In this document: one piece after another, positions 54,565 to 63,926 of the stretch
Layout: each line of letters opens with the position of its first letter
Numbering within the stretch: position 1 is the first letter of the stretch
NCBI GenBank assembly: GCA_934777245.1
Contig: CAKVND010000002.1
Location: 8,499 to 72,498 of the forward strand
Source of the DNA: an uncultured Candidatus Melainabacteria bacterium
Lineage (GTDB): Bacteria; Cyanobacteriota; Vampirovibrionia; Gastranaerophilales; Gastranaerophilaceae
DNA length: 64,000 nt
Direction: 5' to 3'
Position numbers and translations under genes: made by a program
Notes under the pieces: generated by a model
The model's database searches: none
What the model was told of the DNA's origin: nothing
What the model saw: the letters and a program-made list of their open reading frames with translations, nothing else

Positions 54565-56763
54565 ATGGAACAATTTGTAATTACATTCGATGAGATTCGA
54601 GCTTTATTAGTAGAACAACAGTATGCTGAAAGTGATATAGAAGAATTAGAAAAAGCATTTGAGTTTGCAAAAAAACTTCACGCCGGTCAATACAGGGTTT
54701 CAGAAGAACCTTACATTATTCACCCAATGGAAGTTGTAAAAATTTTAATTGGCTTAAGAGCCGATAAACACACTCTTATGGCAGGTTTTTTACATGATAT
54801 TCTGGAAGATACAGATACTAAGCCGGAAGAGATTAAAGAACTTTTTGGCGAAGATGTACTTAATCTTGTTCAAGGTGTAACAAAATTAGGTAAATTGCAG
54901 TTTAAATCAACAGAAGAACGTCAGGCAGAAAACTTTAGACGTATGTTTATAGCAATGGCAAGTGATGTTAGAATTATTTTACTGAAACTTGCTGACAGGT
55001 TGCATAATATGCGAACTCTGAACTATATGACGCCTGTTAAACAGCAACGAATTGCGCAAGAAACACTTGATATTTTTGCACCGCTTGCAAACCGTTTAGG
55101 GGTTGGTAAGATTAAAGCTGAGCTTGAAGATTTATCGCTAAAATATCTTCATCCTGATAAATATTATGAAATTGCTCAACTTGTTTCTCAAAAAAAAGCC
55201 GAACGCGAAATGACAGTTAAGCTTTTGATAGATAAGATTTCAAAAGATGTTAAAGCAAGCGGAATTAATGCGCAAATCACAGGGCGCGCGAAACACTATT
55301 ATAGTATTTACAACAAAATGCGCCGTTTAAATGTAGCTTTCCACGATTTATACGACATTACAGCTGTTCGTGTAATTGTTGATACAGAAAAAGAATGTTA
55401 CGAAGTTCTTGGGCTTATTCACTCGCAATTTAAACCAATTCCGGGGCGTTTCAAAGACTATATTGCGATGCCAAAAGGTAACATGTACCAGTCCTTGCAC
55501 ACATCCGTAATTGGGCCTCGTCAAAAACCTTTGGAAGTTCAAATCAGAACTTGGGAAATGCACGAAATCGCTGAATACGGTATTGCTGCGCACTGGCGCT
55601 ACAAAGAAAAAGGTTCTAAAAAAGCCGATTCGGCTACTGATATCAAATTTTCTTGGATGAGAAAATTAGTAGAATACAATAAAGATACGACTAATGCGGA
55701 AGATTACGTAAACTCTGTAAAGTTGGATTTATTTTCTGACCAAGTTTTTGCATTCACTCCGGGAGGCGACGTAATTGACCTTCCACAAGGCGCAACACCT
55801 GTTGACTTTGCTTATCGTATTCACTCTGATGTCGGCCATAAAACAGTCGGCGCTTTAATTAACGGTCGTATTGCTCAACTTGATACAAAACTTAAAAATG
55901 GTGATATTATTGAAATCATGACTTCTAAAGTTGCAGCACCGCGTCTTGACTGGTTAAATTTCGTTGTAACAAAGCAAGCCGCATCAAGAATTCGTCAATG
56001 GTATAAGAAAAATAAACGTGAAGACCATATTGATATAGGTAAAGCTAATCTTGAGCACGAACTTACAAAAACAGTTTTTGATGAATACGTAAAAAACGGC
56101 GAATTTGATAAAGTTGCAAAACAAATGAACTACGTAAGCGCAGACGATTTGTTTGCAGCTTTGGGTTATGGTGAAACAACGGTTAATAAGATTGTCAATC
56201 GTTTAAGAAAGCCTCAAAAACAGGAAACAACAGTTCAACACAAACCAAGAAAAGCTTCTGAAAAAGATATTATTGGTTTGGAAGGTCTTTTATATTCGTT
56301 TGCAAGATGTTGTTCACCAATTCCGGGAGAACCAATTGTCGGAGTTGTAACTCGTTCAAAAGGCGTTACAGTCCATCGTTTAGATTGCAAAACATTAGAA
56401 AACATTCCTGTAGAAAGACTTTTGGATATCCATTGGTCAGGAAATAATGTTAATAAAACTTATAGCACTACTATCAGAATTGAAACTGCTGAAAAAATGG
56501 GCTTGCTAAAAGACGTTATCGGAATTGTTTCGGATAACAATACTAATATCACTTCCGCTAATGTTAAGTCTAAAGGCAAAGTCGGAATTATTGAACTCGG
56601 AATTGAATTAGATAATATTGATACTTTAAGAAAAGTTATGACTGCAATTCAATCAATGCCTGATGTTTATAGCGTAAAACGTATCCAGACATCTTATAGC
56701 GCATCACCGCAATTGTTCACAAAGAAAACCGTCAAAAAAGTCAAAAAGAAACCTGCTAAGTAA
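54565..56763 (+). CDS. rel: (p)ppGpp synthetase/hydrolase of the Rel family
   Basis: 732 aa. HD hydrolase domain (HAGQYRVSEEPYIIHP and GFLHDILEDTD), synthetase domain (RAKHYYSIYNKM, YDITAVRVIVD), TGS domain (FTPGGDVIDLPQGATPVDFAYRIH), conserved-cysteine region (ARCCSPIPGEPIVG) and ACT domain at the end. Both catalytic domains look complete, so it is the single bifunctional stringent-response enzyme. No ribosome site: see the promoter. Confidence 0.95.
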   Translation: MEQFVITFDEIRALLVEQQYAESDIEELEKAFEFAKKLHAGQYRVSEEPYIIHPMEVVKILIGLRADKHTLMAGFLHDILEDTDTKPEEIKELFGEDVLNLVQGVTKLGKLQFKSTEERQAENFRRMFIAMASDVRIILLKLADRLHNMRTLNYMTPVKQQRIAQETLDIFAPLANRLGVGKIKAELEDLSLKYLHPDKYYEIAQLVSQKKAEREMTVKLLIDKISKDVKASGINAQITGRAKHYYSIYNKMRRLNVAFHDLYDITAVRVIVDTEKECYEVLGLIHSQFKPIPGRFKDYIAMPKGNMYQSLHTSVIGPRQKPLEVQIRTWEMHEIAEYGIAAHWRYKEKGSKKADSATDIKFSWMRKLVEYNKDTTNAEDYVNSVKLDLFSDQVFAFTPGGDVIDLPQGATPVDFAYRIHSDVGHKTVGALINGRIAQLDTKLKNGDIIEIMTSKVAAPRLDWLNFVVTKQAASRIRQWYKKNKREDHIDIGKANLEHELTKTVFDEYVKNGEFDKVAKQMNYVSADDLFAALGYGETTVNKIVNRLRKPQKQETTVQHKPRKASEKDIIGLEGLLYSFARCCSPIPGEPIVGVVTRSKGVTVHRLDCKTLENIPVERLLDIHWSGNNVNKTYSTTIRIETAEKMGLLKDVIGIVSDNNTNITSANVKSKGKVGIIELGIELDNIDTLRKVMTAIQSMPDVYSVKRIQTSYSASPQLFTKKTVKKVKKKPAK

Positions 56764-56768
56764 TTTTA

Positions 56769-59700
56769 TTATCCAAACACTATTATTGGAATGTCGTTAC
56801 GCTCTGCGTAGCGTCTCAGGTATGATGAGACATTTTCAGGACTTTTGTTATAGCAGAAAATCCCCTGTATTTGCGGGTTTGTTACCAAAATCTCGTTATA
56901 ATTTCTGCCGTAAGTTCTTTTAGAAACTTCCATGTCCTTAAATATTTCTCTATATGCCTTGGCGACTTGTGGGTAAAGTTTTTCCAGTTTCTCAAATGGC
57001 ATGTCTTCAATTTTTCTGAACAGAATAATGTATTCTCTATCAGACAAATGCAATTTTTGTTTTAATTTATCGGAAATGTAATCGCGCATAGAATTATCTT
57101 GGAACAAATACGTAGTATACAAATCTTTAGTAGATTTTTTGTAACCTGAACCAAAATCTCGCCAATATGCAACATGCGTATTCATTGCCGGCACATCAAG
57201 CACAAAGCCTTCCTGCCTGAAAGCTTTATAATTACCTTTTGAATAAATAACATAAGATGAACTCAAAAGCGCGTTGGAATCAATTGCACCAAGTGCTTGA
57301 AACATTGATGACGCGTCTTTGCTATCAAGTCCATGTACAAGAACGTTAAAATCGTTTATATCTTTGCAAGTCTTGAATCCGACGTTAGCTAAATCTTGAC
57401 AACCTCTCAAATCCAAAATCGTATTTCTAATTCCGTTCGCTTTTATAACTGAAACATGCGATGATTTTGTATTCAACTCACTTGCTTTTGGAACTTGCGT
57501 TTGAGGAAGATTTATTGCAGAAGCTTGTAAATTAAACAAGTATTTCTGAACTTCTTTATATGCACCATCAAGCTTATGTGCGTGCTTCAAATAAAATCTG
57601 TCATTCTTTTGCACACCTTTTAAATCCGCTTGAGTTAATATAGCAGAAAGTTTGAACGCGTCTCCTTCTCTTAGATGGAACGCAATCCTCTTAGAGTTGT
57701 TGTCTGTAAAATCGTATCTTGCAAGCCAATCGTGATTTTTTATTATGTGATAAATCTTTAATTTATCTTTTTCGCTCATATCAAGCTTATCTAACAAATA
57801 GTAAACGTCAAAAGCGCTGTTACGTGGATGTTCAAAATCAGGCTGACCTTCAGTTTTTGTTAAGTCGTGCAAAAGTGCTGCAATTTGAATATGCTTTTTA
57901 GATTCATCCGAAAGCTTTGCGTAATTGGGATTGTTGAATACACTTTGAAGAACTTTTAGCAAGTGAACATCAAGCGTAAAATCGTGCGTTCCGTGTTGAG
58001 TGCGTCCGATTGTTGTCAAAAATTCCGGAAATGCTTGCATAACTTCATTCAAGTTTTTTGAAATATTCGGATGATTTTGCATTGAAATCGGATTATTTTG
58101 AGTAAATTTAATTACATAAGGATTGATTTTATTAATCAATTTTCTTACATCATTGTCTTTAACCTCTGCCAATCTGCCATCCGGTTTATCTGCGCTCGGA
58201 TAGCCTGTTAGTTCAATATTGCCGTCATTGTTTCTAAGTTCAAAACCGAAATAATCCAACGCCTTATTTCTATCGCTATAGTGCTCATCTTTAACCAAAT
58301 TCCACACATCATGCTTGAAATCCGCAAGCGGATAAGCTAAATTCAGAACAGGAGTTTCGTTATTAAAATCAAGATGTACAAAACCTTGCTTAGGATCTGC
58401 TAAATTATTCATAGCGTTGTAAAAATTTTGAACAGTTGCTTTAGGCAATTTTTCCGTATGAATACCGATTGAGTGCGACAATCTACCCATCGTTGAACAA
58501 TATTCAGAATCGTTTGAAGGTATAATGCTTGAATGAAGCATTTTATCAAAATAAGGCGATTGAATTTCATTTTGGTATTCTTTTAATGCTTGCATTAATG
58601 TACGTTTTTGACGCAAATTCAATTGACTGAGAGAAGTTACGTATTCATATTTATATAGTTTTCTATAAGCAGGAATAATATCTGCGAAATGTGATATATT
58701 TTCACCATTTCCTGCTAAAGTACTCAAACGCTTCAATACTTGCATATCGACAACATCATTTTTGTCTTTGGATAGTTCAAAAATTACTCCGATATTTCTA
58801 ACATCCTTGATATTACCTGATTTTAATATTTCACTTACAATTTTAACATTTTTATCATTTACTTCTTTATCGCTATTCAGTACAAATTTTATTAGAGTTG
58901 ATAATTCAATATTTGCACTTATTTTATGAAATACAAGTGCCGTTTGCATTGTTTTATCGTTCAAATAGCCGGTTTTATCTCTGCAAGTCGCTAAAAGTTT
59001 CGGCAATTCTTCTTGATTAAAATCCCCATCTTTTGTCAACTGTTTCATGAAATTAAAGCCCCTCTTAGACGATTGTCCGTCCGGATTTTGAAGTGCAGTT
59101 GCAATTTTCATTATATTAGTTTTTACGCCGCATTTTTTTATGTCAGCAAAGATTTGAGTTTTGCTTATATCTAAATTTCCGTTAGAATCCAGACATTTCC
59201 ATAAAAAATCGACCATATCTTCTTTTTCAGTGTTTGAAATCATATCTAAAGCTTTTAAAGCCTTATCCAAATTGTCTTTTTGTAATTTGTCTTGAACTTT
59301 GCAGAGTTTGAGCAAATTTGGAAGTTCTGTGCTAAGTTTGTGATTTCGTATTAAATCAACAAGAATATCCATGAATTCTGGGATTATATTTCCGTCTTTG
59401 TCTTTAATAACATTAACAACATCTTTAAAGACATGTGTTTTATCAGACGAACATTGTGCATAAAAAGCTCGCTTGGCGATTATCAATGGACTCCCGTATT
59501 TTGATTGGATTTTTCCTTGTTTGTTTTTTAGCAATTCAAATATTTCGGTATAATCTTTGAAATCTGTCGGAAGAGAATTTTCTGTTATAGAATCTGCTAT
59601 ATATCTGGCTTTATCAGTATCAATCGTTCCATTTTTCTTTTTGATTAAGCTTAAATACTCGCCAATATGTAGCGAACTCTTTGTTTTTTCGTAAACAGTA

Positions 59701-60680
59701 CCAATTAATCTAAGAGCTTCATTATTTATATTCCCGGCTGCATCTTTTGTATCATAAATCCAATAAAAGATTTTATCATTATTGGCATAAGGTAAAATTG
59801 CTTTATAATTATTGTAAGAAACGGCTCGATAGCCTCCGCATTTCTTATCAATTTGAGAATTAGCAACAACTTCACATAAAGTTTTTGCATCATATTTTTC
59901 TAAATCTTTATCGACTGATTTTAAAATCTTTTCAGAGTCATCGCCCTGACAGTAATTCATAAGTACCCTTAAACTAAGGGAAGCACTGTAACCATTATAG
60001 TGCTTACACAGAATATCTCTTTGTAATTGTGTATAATAATTATTACACAATTCATACATAAAACTTTTAAATTGGGAAACTGAATCAGTCGAATTATTCG
60101 GATCATACATTCTTTTGAAGATTTTAGCTGCGCCTTGAGGTGAATTTCCTTCTTTATCTTTAGATTTAATTATCACATTAAGCATATTTTTAGAAGAGTC
60201 TGTTTTGTAGTTTTCTAAAACAGCATCCAAAAGATTTAAATTTTCCGTTGTATGCTCTTCATAGATATTTTTTGAGCCTTTAAGCATAGTCGACATGAAA
60301 TCTAAGCCGAATTTGGTATAGGCATTCGGTTTTGGTGAAGAGAAATCAAAGAATTTTGCCAGACCTGTTTTTTGTTCCGGTATGTATTTTTTTAGAATAT
60401 CTATAGCTTGTTTGCAAATATTATTATCAGAATTTAAACAAGCATTATAAACTTCTTTAATCGATTCAGCAGGTTTGCCGAGTAAATTCTTATTAAGCCA
60501 TTCTAATGATTCTTTATTAATTTGTGCAGCACTTGATAATGCAACAGTCGTTTCTACCGGTTTTGCTGATTTTGTGAGAAATTTTGGGATTGAAAGTCCT
60601 TCAAAACTGACGTTTTTGTTGTTATTTATTTGCTTGTTTGGTTGTATATTGGGTTGATATTTTATTTCACTAACCTTCAT
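56769..60680 (-). CDS. Giant helical-repeat protein with an HD domain
   Basis: 1303 aa, unknown family. It starts MKVSEIKYQPNIQPNKQINN followed by NVSFEGL. Residues about 60-850 are helical repeats of about 40-50 residues, many containing a K-D-G/N-G-N turn resembling EF-hand loops (KDGNIIPEFMDIL; SNGNLDISKTQIF). Near 935 lies an HD motif (AALLHDLTKTEG) and near 980 a second His-Asp (IIKNHDWLARY), as in metal-dependent phosphohydrolases. The C-terminal about 200 residues are unassigned. No signal peptide. A small membrane-protein ORF (60683-60889) precedes it by 2 nt. Confidence 0.75.
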   Translation of the reverse strand: MKVSEIKYQPNIQPNKQINNNKNVSFEGLSIPKFLTKSAKPVETTVALSSAAQINKESLEWLNKNLLGKPAESIKEVYNACLNSDNNICKQAIDILKKYIPEQKTGLAKFFDFSSPKPNAYTKFGLDFMSTMLKGSKNIYEEHTTENLNLLDAVLENYKTDSSKNMLNVIIKSKDKEGNSPQGAAKIFKRMYDPNNSTDSVSQFKSFMYELCNNYYTQLQRDILCKHYNGYSASLSLRVLMNYCQGDDSEKILKSVDKDLEKYDAKTLCEVVANSQIDKKCGGYRAVSYNNYKAILPYANNDKIFYWIYDTKDAAGNINNEALRLIGTVYEKTKSSLHIGEYLSLIKKKNGTIDTDKARYIADSITENSLPTDFKDYTEIFELLKNKQGKIQSKYGSPLIIAKRAFYAQCSSDKTHVFKDVVNVIKDKDGNIIPEFMDILVDLIRNHKLSTELPNLLKLCKVQDKLQKDNLDKALKALDMISNTEKEDMVDFLWKCLDSNGNLDISKTQIFADIKKCGVKTNIMKIATALQNPDGQSSKRGFNFMKQLTKDGDFNQEELPKLLATCRDKTGYLNDKTMQTALVFHKISANIELSTLIKFVLNSDKEVNDKNVKIVSEILKSGNIKDVRNIGVIFELSKDKNDVVDMQVLKRLSTLAGNGENISHFADIIPAYRKLYKYEYVTSLSQLNLRQKRTLMQALKEYQNEIQSPYFDKMLHSSIIPSNDSEYCSTMGRLSHSIGIHTEKLPKATVQNFYNAMNNLADPKQGFVHLDFNNETPVLNLAYPLADFKHDVWNLVKDEHYSDRNKALDYFGFELRNNDGNIELTGYPSADKPDGRLAEVKDNDVRKLINKINPYVIKFTQNNPISMQNHPNISKNLNEVMQAFPEFLTTIGRTQHGTHDFTLDVHLLKVLQSVFNNPNYAKLSDESKKHIQIAALLHDLTKTEGQPDFEHPRNSAFDVYYLLDKLDMSEKDKLKIYHIIKNHDWLARYDFTDNNSKRIAFHLREGDAFKLSAILTQADLKGVQKNDRFYLKHAHKLDGAYKEVQKYLFNLQASAINLPQTQVPKASELNTKSSHVSVIKANGIRNTILDLRGCQDLANVGFKTCKDINDFNVLVHGLDSKDASSMFQALGAIDSNALLSSSYVIYSKGNYKAFRQEGFVLDVPAMNTHVAYWRDFGSGYKKSTKDLYTTYLFQDNSMRDYISDKLKQKLHLSDREYIILFRKIEDMPFEKLEKLYPQVAKAYREIFKDMEVSKRTYGRNYNEILVTNPQIQGIFCYNKSPENVSSYLRRYAERNDIPIIVFG

Positions 60681-60682
60681 CG

Positions 60683-60889
60683 CTATTTATTTTCCTTGTC
60701 AAGTTTTTCATATTTATTTTGTTCTTCGTCACTTATTCTTTGTGTAAGTTTTTGTATTAAGCTAAATTCCGGATTAATTTTATTGTTAATGATGTAGCGA
60801 TTAATAGTTCCTGCAAACAGCATTGTAGACAAAAATAGTATTGCCAAAAAATGTTTTTTAAGCCCGATTTAGTATTTATTCCAAAACAT
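60683..60889 (-). pseudogene. Small membrane-protein frame with an in-frame stop
   Basis: Reading from ATG 60889: MFWNKY, stop TAA at 60869-60871, then IGLKKHFLAILFLSTMLFAG and a charged tail to TAG at 60683. The part after the stop has a membrane segment and would encode a plausible 54-aa protein if it starts at TTG 60847 (FLAILF). Either the gene is broken at codon 7, or a TTG start is used and the first six codons are chance. Confidence 0.5.
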
Positions 60890-60922
60890 GTAAAAATAAA
60901 ATTTGCTAGTTTTAAAGATTTC

Positions 60923-61570
60923 TTAGCCTTCTTCTCTCAATAACAAAATTGCAGTATTTAATTCTTCTAACAAATACTGTAATTGTTGGTTAATGTTTTC
61001 CGGATTGTAAATAGATCCACTTGCTGAGTATGCCAAATAGCGTTGATAAGTTACGGCTTCTTTTCTTAATTGAGAAATTGATTTCACATACCGATTAACT
61101 TCCTGTAACTTTCTAAAAGATTCGTAATAGCTTTCCGGTTTGCCATCGTATTTTACAGCCAAATTGTCAATATTCAAAGTAAGCAGATTCGCTTTTGTAA
61201 TAAATAGTTGTAGACTCTCATTATCTTCAATACAATCTACAAGCTTTTCCAACATAGGTATAACTTCATTTGCATCTACTACAAATTGAGAAGTTTTGTC
61301 TTTTTTCTGAATAATATTGATAAACGCAGGATTATCTTTTGGTACAGGTTTTAATTCTGCAGGGTCATCAAAACCTTCTTGCGCTTCAAAAACTGGTGTT
61401 GTAACTTTTGTTTTTGAACGTTCAATTTTTTCTCCAATGTCGGGTAAATTGCCTGCATAACCTTTACCTTGCAACTCCTGTTCTAATGCTTTGTTTTTTT
61501 TGTTCCAAAAAGCAGCACTTGAAGGTAATGTGATGCTCAATAATATTAAACAAATTAAAAATTTTTTCAT
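60923..61570 (-). CDS. Exported protein of unknown function
   Basis: 215 aa from the ATG at 61570 (MKKFLICLILLSITLPSSAA; an upstream ATG 27 nt earlier is less likely). Signal peptide with cleavage near SSAA-FW. The rest is helical and charged with a long amphipathic part (LRKEAVTYQRYLAYS). Family not recognised. It lies about 40 nt after the EF-hand protein on the same strand, probably one unit. Confidence 0.72.
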   Translation of the reverse strand: MKKFLICLILLSITLPSSAAFWNKKNKALEQELQGKGYAGNLPDIGEKIERSKTKVTTPVFEAQEGFDDPAELKPVPKDNPAFINIIQKKDKTSQFVVDANEVIPMLEKLVDCIEDNESLQLFITKANLLTLNIDNLAVKYDGKPESYYESFRKLQEVNRYVKSISQLRKEAVTYQRYLAYSASGSIYNPENINQQLQYLLEELNTAILLLREEG

Positions 61571-61610
61571 AATTATATTATATTGATTTTTATTCAAAAG
61601 GCAAAGCTTT

Positions 61611-62096
61611 CTAACTGATTAAGCCTTGAATATCATCTACAAATTCTTGAATATCTGTAACAACACTTCTAGAGTACTTGTTGTAAAAATTTGATGCTTG
61701 CTTTTTTGCAAAATCGAATAATTCAGAGCGATTTTCAGAACCTTCTGCACTATTACTTAAAAGTGAAGTAAAAAATGTAACAGCTTCGGAAGTTGTTACA
61801 TCACCATCGCCATTTAAATCCAGCATGTTTTTCTTTTCAACAGGATTAACATCTTGACCAGTTGCTTCCATTTGATCTTGAACTTTTTCAGAAAAATCTA
61901 TATTCTCAATTTGCATGCCAGCCGGCATGCCAAGTGAGGCAAAAATATTATTATTTTCTTCTTTAGGTTTAACTTCCATTTGCTTTTCCAATAAATCTGA
62001 AAAAGTCGTATCATTCAAATCATAATTAGGATTAACGCCTAAACCGTTAAGTCCTCCTGATGATATTCCACCTATAAAATTAGAAACTAAACTCAT
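61611..62096 (-). CDS. Small protein with an EF-hand loop
   Basis: 161 aa. The loop DLNGDGDVTTSE (about 93-104) is a canonical EF-hand/dockerin calcium site. The N-terminus is Gly/Asn-rich (GGISSGGLNGLGVNP). No signal peptide. The second helix region ends with a C-terminal coiled helix (SELFDFAKKQASNFYNKY). Its EF-hand resembles those of the calpain-like proteins. The family is not recognised. Confidence 0.75.
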   Translation of the reverse strand: MSLVSNFIGGISSGGLNGLGVNPNYDLNDTTFSDLLEKQMEVKPKEENNNIFASLGMPAGMQIENIDFSEKVQDQMEATGQDVNPVEKKNMLDLNGDGDVTTSEAVTFFTSLLSNSAEGSENRSELFDFAKKQASNFYNKYSRSVVTDIQEFVDDIQGLIS

Positions 62097-62227
62097 AATT
62101 TAATTATATAAATGTTTTTACAGTTTGTAACTACTGCATATGATTGAAAATAAATGCACACCTCTATGATGCAAAAATCTTTAATTTTTGATTATTAATA
62201 ACAAACTCTTGATTTTTTATTAATTAA

Positions 62228-62256
62228 TTGATAGACTAAAGAAAGGTTGATAATAT
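62228..62256 (+). promoter_or_regulatory. Promoter of the structured RNA and/or tRNA
   Basis: TTGATA (62228-62233), 17-nt spacer, TAATAT (62251-62256). The predicted start near 62263 lies just before the RNA candidate. Confidence 0.6.
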
Positions 62257-62269
62257 ATCAATTCTTAAA

Positions 62270-62355
62270 AGCCTGTGGCACTCTGCCGAACAAAAGTTGA
62301 CTAAATGTCAAGTTTTGTGAGAGGTAGGTAGCGACGCTAGCGCAAGACACAGGCT
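62270..62355 (+). ncRNA. Candidate structured RNA of unknown class
   Basis: An 86-nt segment closed by the perfect stem AGCCTGTG/CACAGGCT. Inside, a strong hairpin CAAAAGTTGAC...GTCAAGTTTTG (one mismatch, loop TAAAT) and a smaller TAGC-GAC-GCTA stem. A promoter lies directly upstream and a tRNA 39 nt downstream. No known RNA family is recognised. This accounts for most of the structure in the 298-bp gap 62097-62394. Confidence 0.5.
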
Positions 62356-62394
62356 AAACAAAATAAAACTGAATAATTAAGACGCCATGCTCTT

Positions 62395-62466
62395 GGGCCT
62401 GTGGCGCAGCGGTAGCGCAGAGGACTCATAATCCTTTGGTCGTGGGTTCGAATCCCTCCGGGCCCA
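62395..62466 (+). tRNA. tRNA with CAT anticodon (elongator Met or Ile2)
   Basis: Acceptor GGGCCTG/CGGGCCC with G1-C72, D-arm GCGC/GCGC, anticodon stem GAGGA/TCCTT with loop CTCATAA (CAT) and T-arm GTGGGTTCGAATCCCTC. The paired first base and no GGG/CCC anticodon stem exclude initiator tRNA. The ACTCATAATC...TTGGTC pattern hints at Ile2 (lysidine). CCA is not encoded. Confidence 0.9.
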
Positions 62467-62476
62467 AATTTTATAA

Positions 62477-62502
62477 AAGCCGGTCATAGACCGGCTTTTT
62501 AA
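62477..62502 (+). terminator. Terminator after the CAT tRNA
   Basis: AAGCCGGTC-ATA-GACCGGCTT with a T run. Confidence 0.9.
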
Positions 62503-62574
62503 ATATTCAAAATTCTTAAACATTGCTTAAATTTCTGAACTAACTATAACATCTACATTAATGTTTTTGTTTTA

Positions 62575-63606
62575 TCATCCAGTTATTTCTTGTATTTTTT
62601 TATACAAATCAATTACATCTTTTGATTGATTCTTAGGAATTACAATTTTTATTTTTGCATTCAAATCACCGTAACCACTTGTTTTTGGCAATCCCATTTG
62701 CTTTAATCTTAAAGACTGACCGCTTGAAACACCAGCGGGTATTTTAATATTTAGTTTTCCATGTAATGTTTCAATGTCTTTGTTACATCCTAAAACAGCA
62801 TCCGGTGGAGTTATCTCAACTTCTTTAATCAAATTTTCTCCATCAAATTCATATTCTGCATCTTTAAAATGTATTATTAGATATAAATCACCTTTTCTGC
62901 CATATTCATCAGTTTTACCTTCGCCTTTTAGACGAACTTTCTTTCCTTCGGTTACTCCTTTTGGTAATTTTACTTTTACTGTTTTAGGAGTTGAAATAAT
63001 ACCTGTTCCGCCACAATGAGAGCAATATCCACCATGACAATACGGACATTTTTCCATATCTGTAAAAGTTACAGATATAGGTTTTCCGTCAAAAATTTCT
63101 CTAGCAGTAACATTTAGATTTTTTGTTATATCTAAATCTTCAGATTTAGGTTGCTGTGCGCTTCTTCTGGCATGTGTTTGCGCTCCACCTCTTGCAGCTT
63201 GAGAAAAATCAAAACCTCCGAAATTAGCACCCTGTCCGCCAGCCATACCTCCCATCATGTCTCCAAACAATGATCCAAAGAAGTCGGAGAATCCACTTCC
63301 GCCAAAATCGAAACTTTGAGCGCCACCTTGATTAAAATTAAAACTAAAGTTTTCAAACCCAGGAGGTGGAGTATAATCAGCACCACCTTGCCAGTTTGAG
63401 CCCAAGCTATCATATCTTTGACGTTTAGCTTTATCTGACAAAACTTCGTATGCTTCATTTATATCTTTAAATTTTTCTTCAGCTTCTTTTGTTTTATTTA
63501 CATCCGGATGATATTTACGTGCAAGCTTTCTGTATGCAGATTTGATTGCTGCCGCGTCAGCATCACGACTTACACCCAATATTTCATAATAATCTTTGTA
63601 TTTCAT
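62575..63606 (-). CDS. DnaJ-family co-chaperone with a shortened zinc region
   Basis: 343 aa. J domain with HPD (KYHPDV, about 32-37), Gly/Phe-rich linker (about 80-140), and two substrate-binding beta domains. Between them only a short [16 protein letters not shown] is found instead of the four CxxCxGxG motifs of DnaJ, so at most one zinc site remains. It stimulates DnaK; it diverges from dnaK across a 320-bp gap. Confidence 0.9.
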   Translation of the reverse strand: MKYKDYYEILGVSRDADAAAIKSAYRKLARKYHPDVNKTKEAEEKFKDINEAYEVLSDKAKRQRYDSLGSNWQGGADYTPPPGFENFSFNFNQGGAQSFDFGGSGFSDFFGSLFGDMMGGMAGGQGANFGGFDFSQAARGGAQTHARRSAQQPKSEDLDITKNLNVTAREIFDGKPISVTFTDMEKCPYCHGGYCSHCGGTGIISTPKTVKVKLPKGVTEGKKVRLKGEGKTDEYGRKGDLYLIIHFKDAEYEFDGENLIKEVEITPPDAVLGCNKDIETLHGKLNIKIPAGVSSGQSLRLKQMGLPKTSGYGDLNAKIKIVIPKNQSKDVIDLYKKIQEITG

Positions 63607-63926
63607 AATAAGTCCCTTTTATTCTATACCTAAATATTAATACAAAAAATTCAAAAACCGAAAATTTTTAATATTTTTTTAACGAAAAATTTTTCTAATC
63701 TGAATAATTAATTTTTTGTTTATTTTTTAAAGTTTTTTTGAAAATAATGGTTTAATAAGAGTAAGGTCAATAGGTGAATAAGTGAATAAGGCAATAAGTT
63801 CATTATAATATTCACCAAAGTTGAACGCGATAACGGATAAAAAAATTAAAACGAACCTATTCACTCATTCACCTATTCACTTATTGACTTTCAAATAAAA
63901 TTAATCAAAAAAAGGAGATATACATT
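63607..63926. other. dnaJ-dnaK divergent intergenic region
   Basis: 320 bp, very A/T-rich at 63607-63760, then the palindrome 63763-63890. A strong AAAGGAGAT ribosome site for dnaK is at 63911-63919. No CIRCE inverted repeat (TTAGCACTC) is seen, so HrcA control is not indicated. Confidence 0.6.
63763..63890. repeat. Intergenic palindrome with GTGAATA-word arms, copy 2
   Basis: Left arm 63763-63801 and right arm 63853-63890 pair imperfectly. Arms (GTGAATAAG words) and the core TTCATTATAA...AACGCG match copy 1 at 4081-4203. It lies in the leader of dnaK. Confidence 0.8.

Noticed and set aside
60869..60871. TAA read as a sense codon (recoding) in the small membrane frame
   Set aside because: All other genes use TAA as a stop, so a broken gene or alternative TTG start is simpler.
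62320..62345. GGTAGGTAGCG in the RNA candidate resembling the c-di-GMP (GEMM) riboswitch
   Set aside because: The other conserved GEMM parts are absent, so the match is likely chance.
63607..63926. CIRCE/HrcA operator upstream of dnaK
   Set aside because: No TTAGCACTC-N9-GAGTGCTAA or close variant found.
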